Below are positions 1 through 10,529 of a stretch of DNA of 64,000 nucleotides, one piece after another (the stretch's first letter is position 1; each line of letters begins with the position of its first letter). Source of the stretch: Cristatella mucedo (lineage: Eukaryota > Bryozoa > Phylactolaemata > Cristatellidae). Location of the stretch: the NCBI GenBank assembly GCA_009760855.2, contig WPIO01000030.1, positions 1,359,001-1,423,000 of the forward strand, given 5' to 3'. The notes under the pieces were generated by a model that was given only the letters and a program-made list of their open reading frames with translations, was not told the DNA's origin and ran no database searches. Made by a program: the position numbers and the translations under genes.

Positions 1-59
1 GCGAACTAACTTTGGGATTTTCTTGATTTAATGGCGGTGCGAGCTCCTTTTGAGTCTAA

Positions 60-232
60 ATCTTTCATCAATCCTATGGCACAAAGCCAGTGCCTTGAGC
101 CGTTGGAGCACGCATTTATACACAATCAAGTATCGTAAGTGCGGCTTGCCTCATGCTTGCATGCTCTACATACCTGAAAAAGAACACGTAATCAAAAATC
201 TGCAGGAAATGTCTACAAATTCGTCCGCGTAG
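60..232 (+). pseudogene. Possible Ty3-type RNase H tail remnant
   Basis: A 60-codon open stretch includes ALSRWSTHLYTIKYRK, which resembles the end of the Ty3-type RNase H domain, where a Trp/Leu-rich strand is followed by an E/KYRxG-like turn and then an HADxLSR motif. The following HADxLSR motif is not intact here (HACMLYI). The match rests on one short motif at the window edge, so a chance reading frame is quite possible. Confidence 0.22.
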
Positions 233-324
233 GAATTCCCGAATACAATTTTGACCCACAATTTTTCAAAATCTTTTTAAAAGGGAATATTCATGGTCTA
301 CGTGGTGCGCTTTAAATCCGAGAC

Positions 325-1090
325 GTCTTTGGATGAAAAACATTGCTAAAATTTGGGCTTGTTTAGATAAGGATACCACGTCTAAGTTGGGCCATGCATT
401 TGTGACATCCCGTCTTGACTTCTGTAACTCACTGCTTGCTGGCCTACTGGCATGTGCAACCAGGCGATTACAGATGGTGCACAACTCCGCAGCTAGGCTT
501 GTCTGTCGTGAGCGTTGCAGTTGCCACATCACACCACTTCTCGCAGACCTGCACTGGCTATCAGTCAAGCAACGGATCGACTTCGAGGTTTTGTCGCTCA
601 CTTTTAGGTCACTTAATTCTTTGGCTCCAGCTTATCTCTCAGATCTAATCACCCACCAGGCCAAGCATCGTACCACCCACTTTTCGGAATCCAACAGTTT
701 ACCAATACCTCGTACAAACCTCAAATCCTTTGGAGTACCTGCATTTAGTTCGTATGCTCCCAAAGCCTGAAACTCCCTCCCGACTTGCATCAGAACATCC
801 CCTGACTTGATCACATTTAAAAAGCATACCTATTTAGGACAGCATTTAGAGGGTCCCTGTGATTTGTTCTTTATGTGCTTATGCGTGCTGATATTGTGCA
901 TGCTGCCACTAACCAGATTTGAATGCTGACCCTGTGCATGTCACCCCTAACCATGTTATTCATGTTTATCAAGCATGATATTACTCACAATTCAATCGTG
1001 CTTCCCTTTGCAGCAAATGTGAAGCGCCTAGAAAGAGATTGAGTTCTCCGAGGGTCCTTTATCAAATGCATTAACATTATTATTATTATA
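325..1090 (+). mobile_element. L2-like LINE, 3' fragment
   Basis: An open frame at 333-770 reads the C-terminal tail of an L2/CR1-type reverse transcriptase polyprotein. It contains HAFVTSRLDFCNSLLAGL, then HITPLLADLHWL, then RSLNSLAPAYLSDL. It runs into the family's 3' untranslated tail, which has a GCGCCTAGAAAGAGATTGAG block at 1025 and an ATT repeat to about 1090. The 5' part with the endonuclease and RT core is missing, as is usual for 5'-truncated LINE copies. The same tail recurs about ten times in the window. Confidence 0.85.
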
Positions 1091-2120
1091 AGAAAACAAG
1101 TTGAAGAAATTTCAAAAATGATATCCAGGAAAAATCACAGTTGCTATTATCAGGTATTCTTTTTATCGACGAAGCTTAGGAGTAATAGTTCCAGGAGATA
1201 AATTTACTGCTGATAATCGTTTCACAATTCCTTACAGTATCTTTTGTTGACATATGCTACACTAACCACAACAATGATGAATCACACCTGTCCCTAAAAG
1301 CCGTCAAATATACCTTCAAATAAATCTGCAAGGCCATGGTTGAGCAATAGCTGCGCTCAGCGATCGTGCAAGTAAAGAAACAGTGGCTCATGATGAAATC
1401 GTTCGGTTTTTTGATACCTACTAAGTAAGTGCACCGGAAGGGCTGTTGAGGCTCATTAGAAAACTCAAGGCACGCCAGAGAGTGTGCCACTGTTCGAATA
1501 GAAATTCATCATTCTGATAAGCAATCGGATTTACTTCCAAAAAGGTAGGAGAAAGCATCGCACAGTCACCATCTTAAAATAAATGTAGCTGCTTGGTTCA
1601 CATGCAGTCGTTTAAAAAGAAAAGCCCGGCAGTATTCGTACACACGATTCCCGTACGTTGACGATCGAGATAAGACTAGATGGAAAACAAAGGAGTGATG
1701 AGGAGTAAAAGCTCGAATGCATTCTCTGCGCCGTAGGAATAAAGAGCGACTCTACCTCCGAATGCTCCGCCTATACGTCAGCTATAATAGAGAAATATTT
1801 GAAGGTATTTTCACCGTAGATGGGAAGCGTTAGGCAGAACTTTAAGGCGGCTGCTGCGTTCGGTCGCTCGACGATGATGACGCGGCAGGGATAAACCTTG
1901 TGTGCGATGCACCGAAATTCCATGCATGCCAAAGCAGATGTGCATTAAACATTTCCGTTTGCTGACATTTCCAACTCGCTGAAAGAATCGAACGGTCAGT
2001 TTGCATTTTTGAAGGATTCGACGAGAGAGAGACAACTATCCAAGTCAACTATCCAAGTCAACTTGGTCAAAGCCTGCTGACAAAAAGAAGGCACTGCGAG
2101 CTAAACAAAACATAAAAGCT
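1091..2120. other. Intergenic, nothing recognised
   Basis: No reading frame here resembles a known protein. A 14-bp tandem duplication (CAACTATCCAAGT-like) lies at about 2035-2062. The small open frames on the minus strand at 1257-1490 and 1811-2048 have no recognisable motif. Confidence 0.5.
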
Positions 2121-2271
2121 TATTCAACAGCCTCTTTTGTATAGCGACAGAAGAGCCTTTGCGGCTATAACCACCGCTTGCAGCGGCGATAAAGGATAGC
2201 CCACCACTGGATTCGAACCCATGACCTCCGGCCGAGGTCGTGAAAAGCAGCCACCTTACCCAGTGAGCCAT
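2121..2271 (-). mobile_element. tRNA-derived SINE, second family (SINE2)
   Basis: Read on the minus strand, this starts with a tRNA-like A box (TGGCTCACTGGGTAAGG) and has a B box (GGTTCGAATCC) about 45 bases later. A body follows ending in TCTTCTGTCGCTATACAAAA. Copies with the same body lie at about 12961, 28151 and 60181. It abuts the ATT tail of the L2 copy immediately to its right. Confidence 0.75.
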
Positions 2272-3240
2272 AATGATAATAATAATAAACTTTTTACAGA
2301 GCCCTCAGCGAACTCAATTTCTGTCTAGGAATTTTACATTTCCCGCAATGGAAACACGATCAAATAGTTAGTGGTAGCATGCTCAATAAACAATAAGAAT
2401 AACGTTATTAAGGGTAACGTGCACATGGTCAGTGTGCACCTGCGGTTAGTGGCAATATGCACAGAGTCAGCACGCATAAGCATATAAAGGACGAATCACA
2501 GAGACCCAATACATGCTATGATAAATAGATGAGTTTGTAGTTTCTTTTAAAATCTGGTCAAGTCACAGGATGTCATGACGCCAGTCGGGATTGAGTTAAG
2601 GTTTTGGGAGCATACGAACTAAAGCATGGTCTCCGAAGAATTTGAGGTTTGTACGAGGTATAAGTAAACAGTCAGATTCCAAAAAACGGGCGGTACGGTG
2701 CTTAACCTGCTGGGGCATTTGATCTGATAGGTAGGATGGAGCTAAAGAATGAAGGGACTTGAAAGTGAGCAACAAAACCTGAAAATCGACGAGCTGCTTG
2801 ACTGGTAGCCAGTGCAGGTCGGCGAGAAGTGGTGTGATGTGGCAGCTGCCACGCTCAGGCCTGAACCATTGCAATGCAGTGCCAGTAACGCCCAGGCGTG
2901 ATGAAAGGCACTAAAGAAAAACTTAGCGATCGATATTATCAAAAGCTGCCAAAAGATCGAACAAAACAATCAGAGGTATTTAACCAGCTTCTGTTTTCCT
3001 ATGTAGGTCATTATACACCCGATGCAATGCTGACTCCATGGAGGGATTAGCTCTAAAACCAGACTGAAACTTACAAGCAAGGTTTGAAGTTTAAATATGT
3101 GAGTTCAGCTGGCCGGATAGATTCGTTCCAGTGCCTTTAATAGGAATGGTAGAAGGAAGACTGAGCGGAAGATGCTCAAGTTTTTTTAGCCTAGTTTTGC
3201 TTTTTTGAGTAGTGGCCGGACTACATACAACCTTCATAGA
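2272..3240 (-). mobile_element. L2-like LINE fragment with internal deletion
   Basis: On the minus strand the 3' tail (ATT repeat at 2274-2288) is followed by the RT C-terminal region (frame at 2596-2874, HITPLLADLHWLPVKQ). From about 2950 to 3240 it shows a more upstream RT segment equivalent to the SGFRAN and NYRPVS regions of better copies. Sequence between these blocks is missing compared with the copy at 46-48 kb, so this is a deleted, inactive copy. Confidence 0.8.
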
Positions 3241-4334
3241 AAGGAATGCATTTTCTACGAAATGCCTTAGGTAAAGTGTGCAGGGCGATGCTGGCAAACA
3301 TGTGCGATCTGCACAAGAATCAGAGCCGGCAACTTGAATGGACATAGCTCAGTGAATCTAATTCTAAGTCAAATTCATTTTAAGAAATATATTCCATGGT
3401 TAGTGACAACAACCCGAGATTGCCTCTTACTCTTAGACAGTCTATGAGTGTCCTGAGTTAAAACTGGTTGCTGTGAAGCAATCGCGAACTGCATTGGGGA
3501 CAGAGATATACTGCTTCGGCTGTGCCCATGACAGAAATTGGTGCAGATCTGTTGAAAGGAGATCAAACAGTTCACAGCTGATTCAAAGCTCCGCTGCCCG
3601 CTGTCAAAATAACGATTTCCAGTATGGATATTCTTTCTGTTGAGTCCAATTTGTTTCAAGATCAATCTCTTTTGATTAGGAACTCTCGGAATCAATCGCT
3701 GATCGCCTAATCATTTCTAATTTACAGAACCCAGTAGTTAATTGCATTTCTCCAGCTCTTCTTTTGTCAACAAGGCTTCGTTTAAAAAAAATGTCAACGT
3801 GGTGAGATTTAACATAAACTCCAACAAACCTCCAAAAAACCTCCAAAAGCTCTATAGTAGTATCGCAGGGGAAGACCATGGTGGTTTCACGAAAATCCCC
3901 TTTCAGAATCAACGCTTTGTCACAAAACGTCTGATATCATTCATAATCATTTAAAGCATACGATCAATGGCACTTAATTGTTAGAGCACGTAATTATATT
4001 CACTACCATCAATGATGCTGCATTTATTAACTCGTGAAAAAGTTAAAAAACATGAGAATTTGATGCCGTGGCTATTAGAATAAATACGGCGAGGTTACTA
4101 GAGACGAACTAACACGGAGGAATAGCCAGGGCATTTATCGAGGTTAATAGAGACGAACTAACAAATAGGCAGATCCAGGGCATGTATCGTACAATAGAGT
4201 GTTCCACGAGTGAACGGCGCTTGCTTGAAAGCTCTTAAAAATTATATTTTGAGGAGGAGCTGCCGTGAAATTTTACATTCCTGTATTCCTATCACTTGAT
4301 ATATTCATAATCTTGTATTGGTGACAGCTAGCCA
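3241..4334. other. Intergenic; short tandem repeat at 4091-4185
   Basis: No gene is recognised. Two imperfect copies of a roughly 48-bp unit, each carrying TAGAGACGAACTAAC and a later CCAGGGCAT block, sit between about 4091 and 4185. The open frames at 3375-3695 (minus) and 3742-3954 (plus) show no motif. Confidence 0.45.
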
Positions 4335-4455
4335 CATTGACTGCTTGCACCAACGCATCGACTTCAAGGTTTTGTTGCTTACTTATAGGTAGGTACCTTC
4401 ATTCTTTGACTCCAGCGTACCTATAAAATCAACTCCCCCCACCAGGCTAAGCATC
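4335..4455 (+). mobile_element. L2-like LINE fragment, plus strand
   Basis: About 120 bases read the KQRIDFKVL...LHSLTPAYL part of the LINE RT C-terminus on the plus strand. It directly abuts a minus-strand fragment of the same family, giving a head-to-head arrangement. Confidence 0.65.
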
Positions 4456-5185
4456 GACAGGTGTGAGAGCCTAAGTGCAGATGCCGGTAGGCCTGCAAGC
4501 AGTGAGTTACAGAAGTCAAGACGGGATCTCAAAAATGCATGAACCAACTTAATTGTGGTATCCCTATCTAAACAAGCCCGAAGTTTAGCAATGTTATGGA
4601 ACTGAAAGTAAGGCGAAAAGTAGGCAGACCTGATTGCAGAGCTGATGTGGTCGTCTAACGAAAGGTCACTTTGGAACACGACACCTAGATTTCATGCAAC
4701 TTTAACAGGAGATATGCTGGTAGAGCCGATTTTGAGTGTCAGCCTTTCCAATTTCTGAATCAAACTTGGTTTGCCCATAACTAGTAAGTTAGTTTTATCA
4801 TAATTTAATTTAAGAAAATTTGCTGCCATCCATGTGCGGATGTCATCAATACATGCAGCAAGGGAGTTGAGAAAATTCGACGTGCTTGAGGGCTGGGAGG
4901 GATCAAAGCAAAGGTACAATCGAATGTCATCGGCAGAGAAGTGAAAGCCTAGATTGTGCTTGGCAATCACATTAGCAAGAAGGAGAGTATAAACCGTTAA
5001 AAGAACCAGACCAAGCACGGAGCCCTGAGGTAACCCATATGTCAGAGGTACCTCGAATGATATTTGTCCATTCACATCAATACGCTGGAGTCTCCCACTG
5101 AGATGGGACCTGAAAAATTGCAGAGCAGTGCCAGTGATGCCCAGGCGAGATGAGAGGCGTTCAAGAAGGACTTAGCGTTCTTTGG
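4456..5185 (-). mobile_element. L2-like LINE RT fragment
   Basis: Minus-strand frames at 4383-4679 and 4692-5075 cover the late RT region. PQGSVLG and a mutated YADD box (FSADDIRLYL) are followed by AANFLKLNYDKTNLLVMG, then FQSDLSLDDHISS and HAFLRSRLDFCNSLLAGL. The order matches L2/CR1 reverse transcriptases. The copy is 5' truncated and frame-broken near 4685. Confidence 0.85.
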
Positions 5186-6198
5186 AGTAACTGAGGCAAT
5201 ACAATTCTTTAAAATTTCAATTTATGCTAATAATTTGCTAATAAGTTGCTAATATGCTAATAAGTGGTATTGGCTGTGATAGAAAATATGTGCAGTGACC
5301 AATCTTCGCTGTTTGACCGCCAATTTGTTCGAAATCGGAGTTCATATAGCGACTGCTATGCACCATGTTCAAAAGGTGCTGCATGTAAAATAATAAGATC
5401 AGTGTCATTGAAAAATACAGTTCCGGTTTTCTATTCTAAGCCAGTGCCACTCAGCTCCAACTATCATCTGACCGACTTGCTCCGCGTTAGAATCGCTAAA
5501 TTCCATTGCCGCCAGCATGGACGACATTCACTTTCTCCTGCGCCAAAGAGCATTCTCGGGCGACCCCAAGCTCGGTGTGGACTTTAACTAACCTTTGCAT
5601 AATACCTCCGGGTATTCTACTGCTATTTTCACTGTAATTGGTCAGGAGCTGTCCTCGGATACGCTACTCACAGCAGGACCTGCTTGGCAAAAGGTGCGAT
5701 GTCACCATAACTCGACACCTACCAGGGGACCTTCTTCGGCGGGCGAGTTGGTACGAGCCTCCCTGCATCCCACGTTCGCCCTATCAACCACTCTGCTATC
5801 AAATAATTTACGAACAGTCCACTTCAAGCGCTATTTGGCACCTATCGCGATAGCAGCTCACTCGCCGAGCCTCAGCATGAAGTTATACGTCGAAATGGCG
5901 ACCATTATCGAGGTTCTTCCGGTTACTCCGGAGCCTCGGACAAAGGGCTTTGTCTTTGTCCTCCCGCTAACCGTGTGGGAGCGAGCTGTGGCTTAGACGA
6001 AGGGGATACAGTTCATATGCCAGCAGAGGGGATGACGGCTTGTGTTAGGGAACGCTGGAGGCACCTGCGAGAATAAGCGTCGTAAGCCCGGTTTGGTGTT
6101 CAGCATGTTGTTGCGTACGCACTGTTTTGAGAGAGCATTAAACTACCAGATAGTCCCACGGCCTCAGATGAGCCTGAAAGTAAAACTGACCAAAGGGA
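5186..6198. other. Possible LTR or leader of the 6-10 kb Ty3-like element
   Basis: No gene is resolved. A block at about 6085-6145 (GTTGTTGCGTACG, then GAGAGAGCATTAAACTAC) is matched near 10290-10335 at the far end of the decayed LTR element. The pair could be the two LTRs or a shared pol-end region. The 5' limit cannot be set. Open frames at 5264-5587 and 5595-5996 are not recognised. Confidence 0.35.
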
Positions 6199-6655
6199 TT
6201 GCGAAATTCGATGGCAGCTGAGACTTCGCTGAATCGTTTCGAGAGATTGGCAAGACGCAACGAGTTGCTGACCTGGAAAATTTTTTGTCGCTATCCCTTG
6301 CGCGTGGGTCGTACGCTGCATGCAAAAGGCGTCCCTGCGGCGGCTAAGGAAGATTATGCCAAGGTAGAGAAGGCGCTGCTGGCAGCTTGATCGCGTAATT
6401 GCTTAGATGCCCGTGAGGAACTCGCCTCGCGTCGCCGTGTGGAAAGCGAAAACGGGTGTTTTTTGGTTGGACATGAATTGGTTGGCTGGGCTGGTGGTTG
6501 GCGACTTTGTTAAATGCGCCGGTCGGTGTTGCTGGGCTGCTTGAGGCAGCTCCAAGTACTCGAGCCAAGTCGCTGATATACTTACGCATTCTCTTGTCAA
6601 GAAGGCTTGCGTCACAGTGAAGGCGAGCGGCACTCCGAAGGCGGCAGATAGTTGC
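6199..6655 (+). pseudogene. Ty3-like gag remnant, N-terminal part
   Basis: The frame includes SLNRFERLARRNELLTW and then VPAAAKEDYAKVEKALLAA before a stop at 6388. This is the pattern of retrotransposon Gag capsid regions, where an AKxDYxxVKxxLLxA block follows an F-ERLA helix. Gag-like residues continue in shifted frames to about 6650, where an L2 LINE interrupts the sequence. A related block (PAEVKQDYHKLRNELILSF) occurs in the gag at 54.3 kb. It is a non-functional relic. Confidence 0.6.
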
Positions 6656-6657
6656 TT

Positions 6658-7568
6658 TATAAGAATATTGTACTTGATAAAGCGCCCTCAGAGAACTTAA
6701 TCTCTTTCTAGGTGCTTTACATTTGCTGCAAATGGAATGCAAATGCAATTGAATGGTAAGTAAAATCATGCTTGAAAAACAAACAAAATGAATAACATGG
6801 TTATGGGTGACATGCACAGGGTCAGCATGCAAATGTGGTTAGTGGCAGCATGCACAGTGTCAGCACGCTTAATTCCACAAAGGACGAATCACAGGGACCC
6901 ACTAAATGCTGTCCTAAACAGGTGTGTTTTCAAGTTCCTTTTAAATGTTGTCAGGTCAGGGTATGTTCTGACGCAGTTCGGGAGGGAGTTCCAAGCTTTG
7001 GGAGCATACGAACTAAATGCACGGTCTCCAAAGGATTTGAGGCTTGTAAGAGGTATTTCTAGACTGTTGGATTCCGAAAAGCGGGTGGTACGATGCTTGG
7101 CCTGATGGGGGAGTATGTCGGGAAGATAGGCTGGAGCCATAGAATGAAGAGACCTAAAAGTGAGCGACAAAACCTTGAAGTCAATCCGTTGCTTGACTGG
7201 TAGCCAGTGCAGGTCGGTGAGAAGTAGAGTATTGTGGCAACTGCGACGCTCACGACAGACAAGCCTAGCTGCAGAGTTTTGCACCAGCTGCAATCACCTG
7301 ATCGCACATGCTGGTAGGCCAGTGAGCAGTCAGTTGCAGAAGTCCAGACGAGATGTAACGAATGCATGGACCAACTTAGTCGTGGTATCCTTATCTAAAC
7401 AAGCCCTAATTTTAGCAATATTATGAAGCTGAAAATAGGCTGCTTTGACAGTGGAGCTGATATGGTCGTCTAACGACAGGTCGCTTTGGAATATGACACC
7501 TAGATTTCGAGCTGATTCGACAGGAGATATGCTGGCAGAACCAATTTTGAGCGTCAGCCTTTCCAATT
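6658..7568 (-). mobile_element. L2-like LINE inserted into a gag relic
   Basis: On the minus strand this copy has the full 3' tail (GCGCCCTCAGAGAACTTAAT at about 6681), the RT C-terminal frame (6889-7293, HNTLLLTDLHWLPVKQRIDF through RNLKTHLF) and the upstream QSDLSLDDHISS segment (7330-7566). Gag-like sequence lies on both sides (6199-6655 and 7570-7700), so the LINE seems to have landed in the older LTR element. It is 5' truncated at about 7568, next to an AT-rich stretch. Confidence 0.85.
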
Positions 7569-7579
7569 ATATATATTAT

Positions 7580-7730
7580 ATATTATATATCCGCTTTGCG
7601 TCTGGTGCTCGTTCGTAGTGGCCAACCCAGGAACCGGCTCACCGATATGTTGTGTGTTACTTGTGCAAGGCCGTCGAGCACATGAATCGGGACTGACCTT
7701 CTAAAGCCGCGCGTCGTGGCAGCAGAAAGC
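7580..7730 (+). pseudogene. Ty3-like gag zinc-knuckle remnant
   Basis: At 7655-7696 the frame reads CYLCKAVEHMNRD and then a stop. This is a CCHC zinc knuckle (C-x2-C-x4-H-x4-C), typical of the nucleocapsid end of Gag, in which the last cysteine codon has become TGA. It lies between the gag part at 6.2 kb and the RT at 7.9 kb, as expected for gag-pol order. Confidence 0.7.
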
Positions 7731-7860
7731 TGGTTTGGTCTAGCGGTTAAGGTGCTCGCCCCGACCAAGGTCTGACTGAGGTCGTGGGCTCGAGCCCCGA
7801 GGCATATGTGAAGCGCCTGAATAGAGATTAAGTTCTCTTACAGCGCTATATAAATGAAGT
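7731..7860 (+). mobile_element. tRNA-derived SINE, first family (SINE1)
   Basis: The copy starts with an A box inside TGGTTTGGTCTAGCGGTTAAG and has a B box at GGGCTCGAGCCCC. Its tail (GAAGCGCCTGAATAGAGATT, then CGCTATATAAATGAA) resembles the L2 LINE tail. Other copies are at 19751 and 20364. It separates the gag zinc knuckle from the RT relic. Confidence 0.85.
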
Positions 7861-7904
7861 ATATATTTTTTTTAATTATAAAGTACCGGTACGTCTGTGG
7901 GAGC

Positions 7905-8100
7905 GCTCAAATGCATAATTATAAGCATAATTGACCTGCGAAAAGCATATTATCAGATGCATGTCGACCCAGCTCTCTTGCAGTATCAGTTCGTGGAGTA
8001 CAGGGCCATCGGTACTGCCTCACAAGACTAGTTATCGCGACGGCCGCTGTTTTCGCAGGGTGGTCAGCTGATCGGACATTTCCCAGTTGAAGGCTGGCTT
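7905..8100 (+). pseudogene. Ty3-like reverse transcriptase remnant
   Basis: From about 7930 the frame reads IDLRKAYYQMHVDPALLQYQ and FVEYR, the classic early palm segment of LTR-element RT (DLxxAYxQIxV). After one lost base near 8005 it continues in another frame as HRYCLTRLVIA. The catalytic YxDD part is absent, because the sequence soon enters RNase H. A large internal deletion has therefore removed most of RT. Confidence 0.75.
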
Positions 8101-8163
8101 CGCCCGTCCTCCCATTACATAAAGAGGGCTGCTGGCGGTGACGGTAGGGACTCCGTCGTTGGT

Positions 8164-8571
8164 GTGAATGTCATAGCTACGGCGAATGAATCGCTGCAGC
8201 AGCTGTATGTCGACGATCCGGTTTCAGGCAGTTGGGATGTACCGATTCTGGATAGTGGCATCGTCTGGTGTAATGCTAGCAGCCTTACGATTGGTGCATG
8301 CCTAGATACAGAAAGAAGATTAGTAGAAGATGCCTTCTGGCTAGAAAATACTGGCGACGTAGTCCACAGCAGCCTTGCTGAGCTGAAGGCCGTCATCATG
8401 GGCCTCAATCTTGCAATTGCTTGGTCCTTACTTCAGGTAAAGATTCGGACAGATTCAGAAACTGCCCATGGATGGCTACAATCAATGCTGATTGGGGATA
8501 AGTCTGTACGAGCCCGCGGCTTGGGGGGGGGGCGATGTTGCCTAGTGCGCCTGCTGCTTCCACAATTGTAG
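8164..8571 (+). pseudogene. Ty3-like RNase H, N-terminal part
   Basis: The frame has VWCNASSLTIGACL (the D of the usual WxDAS is N here), then VEDAFWLENTGDVVHSSLAELKAVIMGLNLAI with the catalytic E, then KIRTDSETAHGWL with the second catalytic D. This is a clear retroelement RNase H fold signature. The domain breaks off near 8571, where LTR-like sequence intervenes, and its C-terminal end resumes at about 8845. The changed first Asp would inactivate the enzyme. Confidence 0.85.
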
Positions 8572-8574
8572 TTA

Positions 8575-8842
8575 ATGCAGCAACATCGGCCGCTAATGCA
8601 CGCCCCACCTGCTGCAGGCGATCGGGCAATTGACTCGGTGCAGCATCTGGCCTATGGAGTAAGGATACGGCCAGCCACAGATGGACTTCCCCCTCTGCGG
8701 TGAGTCAGCCAGCTCATATATGTACCCGTTGTGGGAATAAAGATTGAGCCTTGTTTACTGCTCACGTCCACGTTGTGTCTCCGTGAGACTCCACAAGAGC
8801 AGCCGCCGGAGCCACCGGATGTTACAAAACATCGCTCATCAG
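8575..8842 (+). mobile_element. Solo LTR-like insertion
   Basis: The segment from about 8690 to 8830 resembles the LTRs at 54.0 and 56.0 kb. Shared landmarks in order are CAGCTCAT.TATGTACCC, GGAATAAAG and CCGTGAGACTCCA. Because RNase H sequence lies on both sides, it is best read as a solo LTR or LTR fragment inserted into the older element. Its edges are approximate and I did not find a target duplication. Confidence 0.55.
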
Positions 8843-8844
8843 AC

Positions 8845-9640
8845 GCATTGATCGCCGACACGCTGTCCAAGTGCGGACTGCAGGCTTCGATAGTCTTTGT
8901 GCGATCGTCCGGCAATAAAGCCGACAAGCTGACCAGCGTTTCTCAGAAATGCGCGAGGGCAAATGTAAGCTGTTCCGTTCTCTCTGAGCAGTCGTCTTCA
9001 CCGGTGGTTAGCCTCGACTTAAAGAATTTCCGTAGTGTTAACCACTGCAGGGTTAATAGAACACAATCTTGCGGAATGTGCCACCAGGAAGCGGTAATCC
9101 GACAGAAAGGCATCGAAACCCTCGTGTAGGTTTGCCCCCTTTGCGAGTCGATCGATCCTGCATCAGTTGCATGAAGCCCTGGTACGTTTAATGTAAGTGA
9201 TAATTGGCAGCCTGTGGCCTATGACGTAACGCACTTCAAGGGCCAAACATATCTGACCATTGAAGATTTCTGGCTCAAACTGTTCTCTATTTGAAGGCGA
9301 ATACCTGACGAGGGAGAAAACTACTTCGAGCGCAATCTTGGTAATGTTTTAGGGAGCGAGGTCCTCCACTGCAGTTGCTAATGGATAACGGTACGATTTT
9401 TTTCAAAAGCTCTGAGCGGTCTTTGCGACCGTTGGGGCTTGGAGCCATCTATCGTTGCGCTTCACGGTTAAGGACGTCCTGACGATGATGCATTAGTAAA
9501 AATTCTTGCCAATAGCAGAGTTGGACGAGGAGTCAGTGCCCTGCAGAAGGCTTTTCTCCTATGAGTGGAGAAGCCCTTTCGCCGGCGCGGGGGGGGGGGC
9601 ACAAATGAATCAGCAACCTAGCACCAATAACCCAGCTCGC
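8845..9640 (+). pseudogene. Ty3-like RNase H end and integrase remnant
   Basis: The first part reads CGLQASIVFVRSSGNKADKL, the end of RNase H. Near 9040-9120 comes a degenerate zinc-binding segment (VNHCRVNRTQSCGMCHQEAV). The catalytic core follows: YDVTHFKGQTYLTIEDFW at about 9219 carries the first Asp, and a MDNGT-like segment near 9388 the second. Several stops and frame changes interrupt it, so no integrase could be made. Confidence 0.75.
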
Positions 9641-10345
9641 CTTTGTAAATCCCTGGGCGCTCGTTTCATGACAACAGTGACCAGAGTGCACGGTGACGAG
9701 CTAGGGCCAGGGCGTGGAAATCGAGGTCGGTGATGCGTTGCGCCATGTCCGACCTGCACCTCAGGCCAAGGCAGGAAGAAGCTCCCCCTGTACCTGAAGT
9801 CGACAGAACTAAACCAAAACCGTAGCCCAGTAGCACGGTGACACTCTCTTACGTTACTATTATGACTATGATTATAAGCAATGACTGTATTTTCCCCAGA
9901 TAGCTCGCCGATGCTGCACGCCATAGTGTTTATTTGAATGTGTGTGATTTCCAGATCACGGATCACGGGGATCACACCGGCATTCGGTCAATACAGGAAA
10001 GTGATCTTTAAATCACCGAGTATGTCGCTTGAATACATGCGTGTAATGTCCTCCACTAACCACGGTCGAAAAGCTGGTGGATGTGACCTAGGGACATGCC
10101 GTTGCCCAGCTGTAATCCGGCAGCTGCAGTTTGGACACAGTCCGGCATTGCCCTCCCACTAACCCATGGGAATGATCTATGGCTGAGAGAGAAGATACGG
10201 CAATTCAAACGCTGGCTGAGGGGGAATCCTGTTTTGAGGAGATCTGGAAGCGCCACAAGAACACACAGATATCTGTGAGCCCGCTTCGGTTTTCAGCGTT
10301 TTGTCGCGTACGTCCAGCTGAGAGAGCATTAAACTACACTTGAAA
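9641..10345 (+). pseudogene. Ty3-like pol C-terminal remnant
   Basis: The frame at about 10010-10160 reads MSSTNHGRKAGGCDLGTCRC and later TRTHRYL...RFGFQRF, fitting the poorly conserved C-terminal end of a pol polyprotein. The assignment depends on position after integrase and on the matching block near 6090. A G-run (9589-9598) precedes it. Confidence is moderate for membership of the element and low for function. Confidence 0.45.
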
Positions 10346-10529
10346 GCGTTAAACCACCATCAAATAAACTATCTGCCTCTCTTGCAGTCGGAGTCATCCG
10401 GATAACGTTAAACATACTTGCCGTAGCTCCAGTATTTACAGTCAAAGGATTATCTCTTAATGGTAGCCTGTGAAACATCTGCTCACTAAAACCAAGGGGC
10501 TACTTATCAGCGATCAGATTATCCAGTAG

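Noticed and set aside
7583-7768. Minus-strand frame over the zinc-knuckle region
   Set aside because: The plus strand carries the recognisable CCHC motif in the expected gag position.
7731-7810. A genuine tRNA gene at the SINE1 copies
   Set aside because: A and B boxes are present, but the acceptor and anticodon stems do not pair and the unit carries a LINE-like tail, so it is a SINE head.
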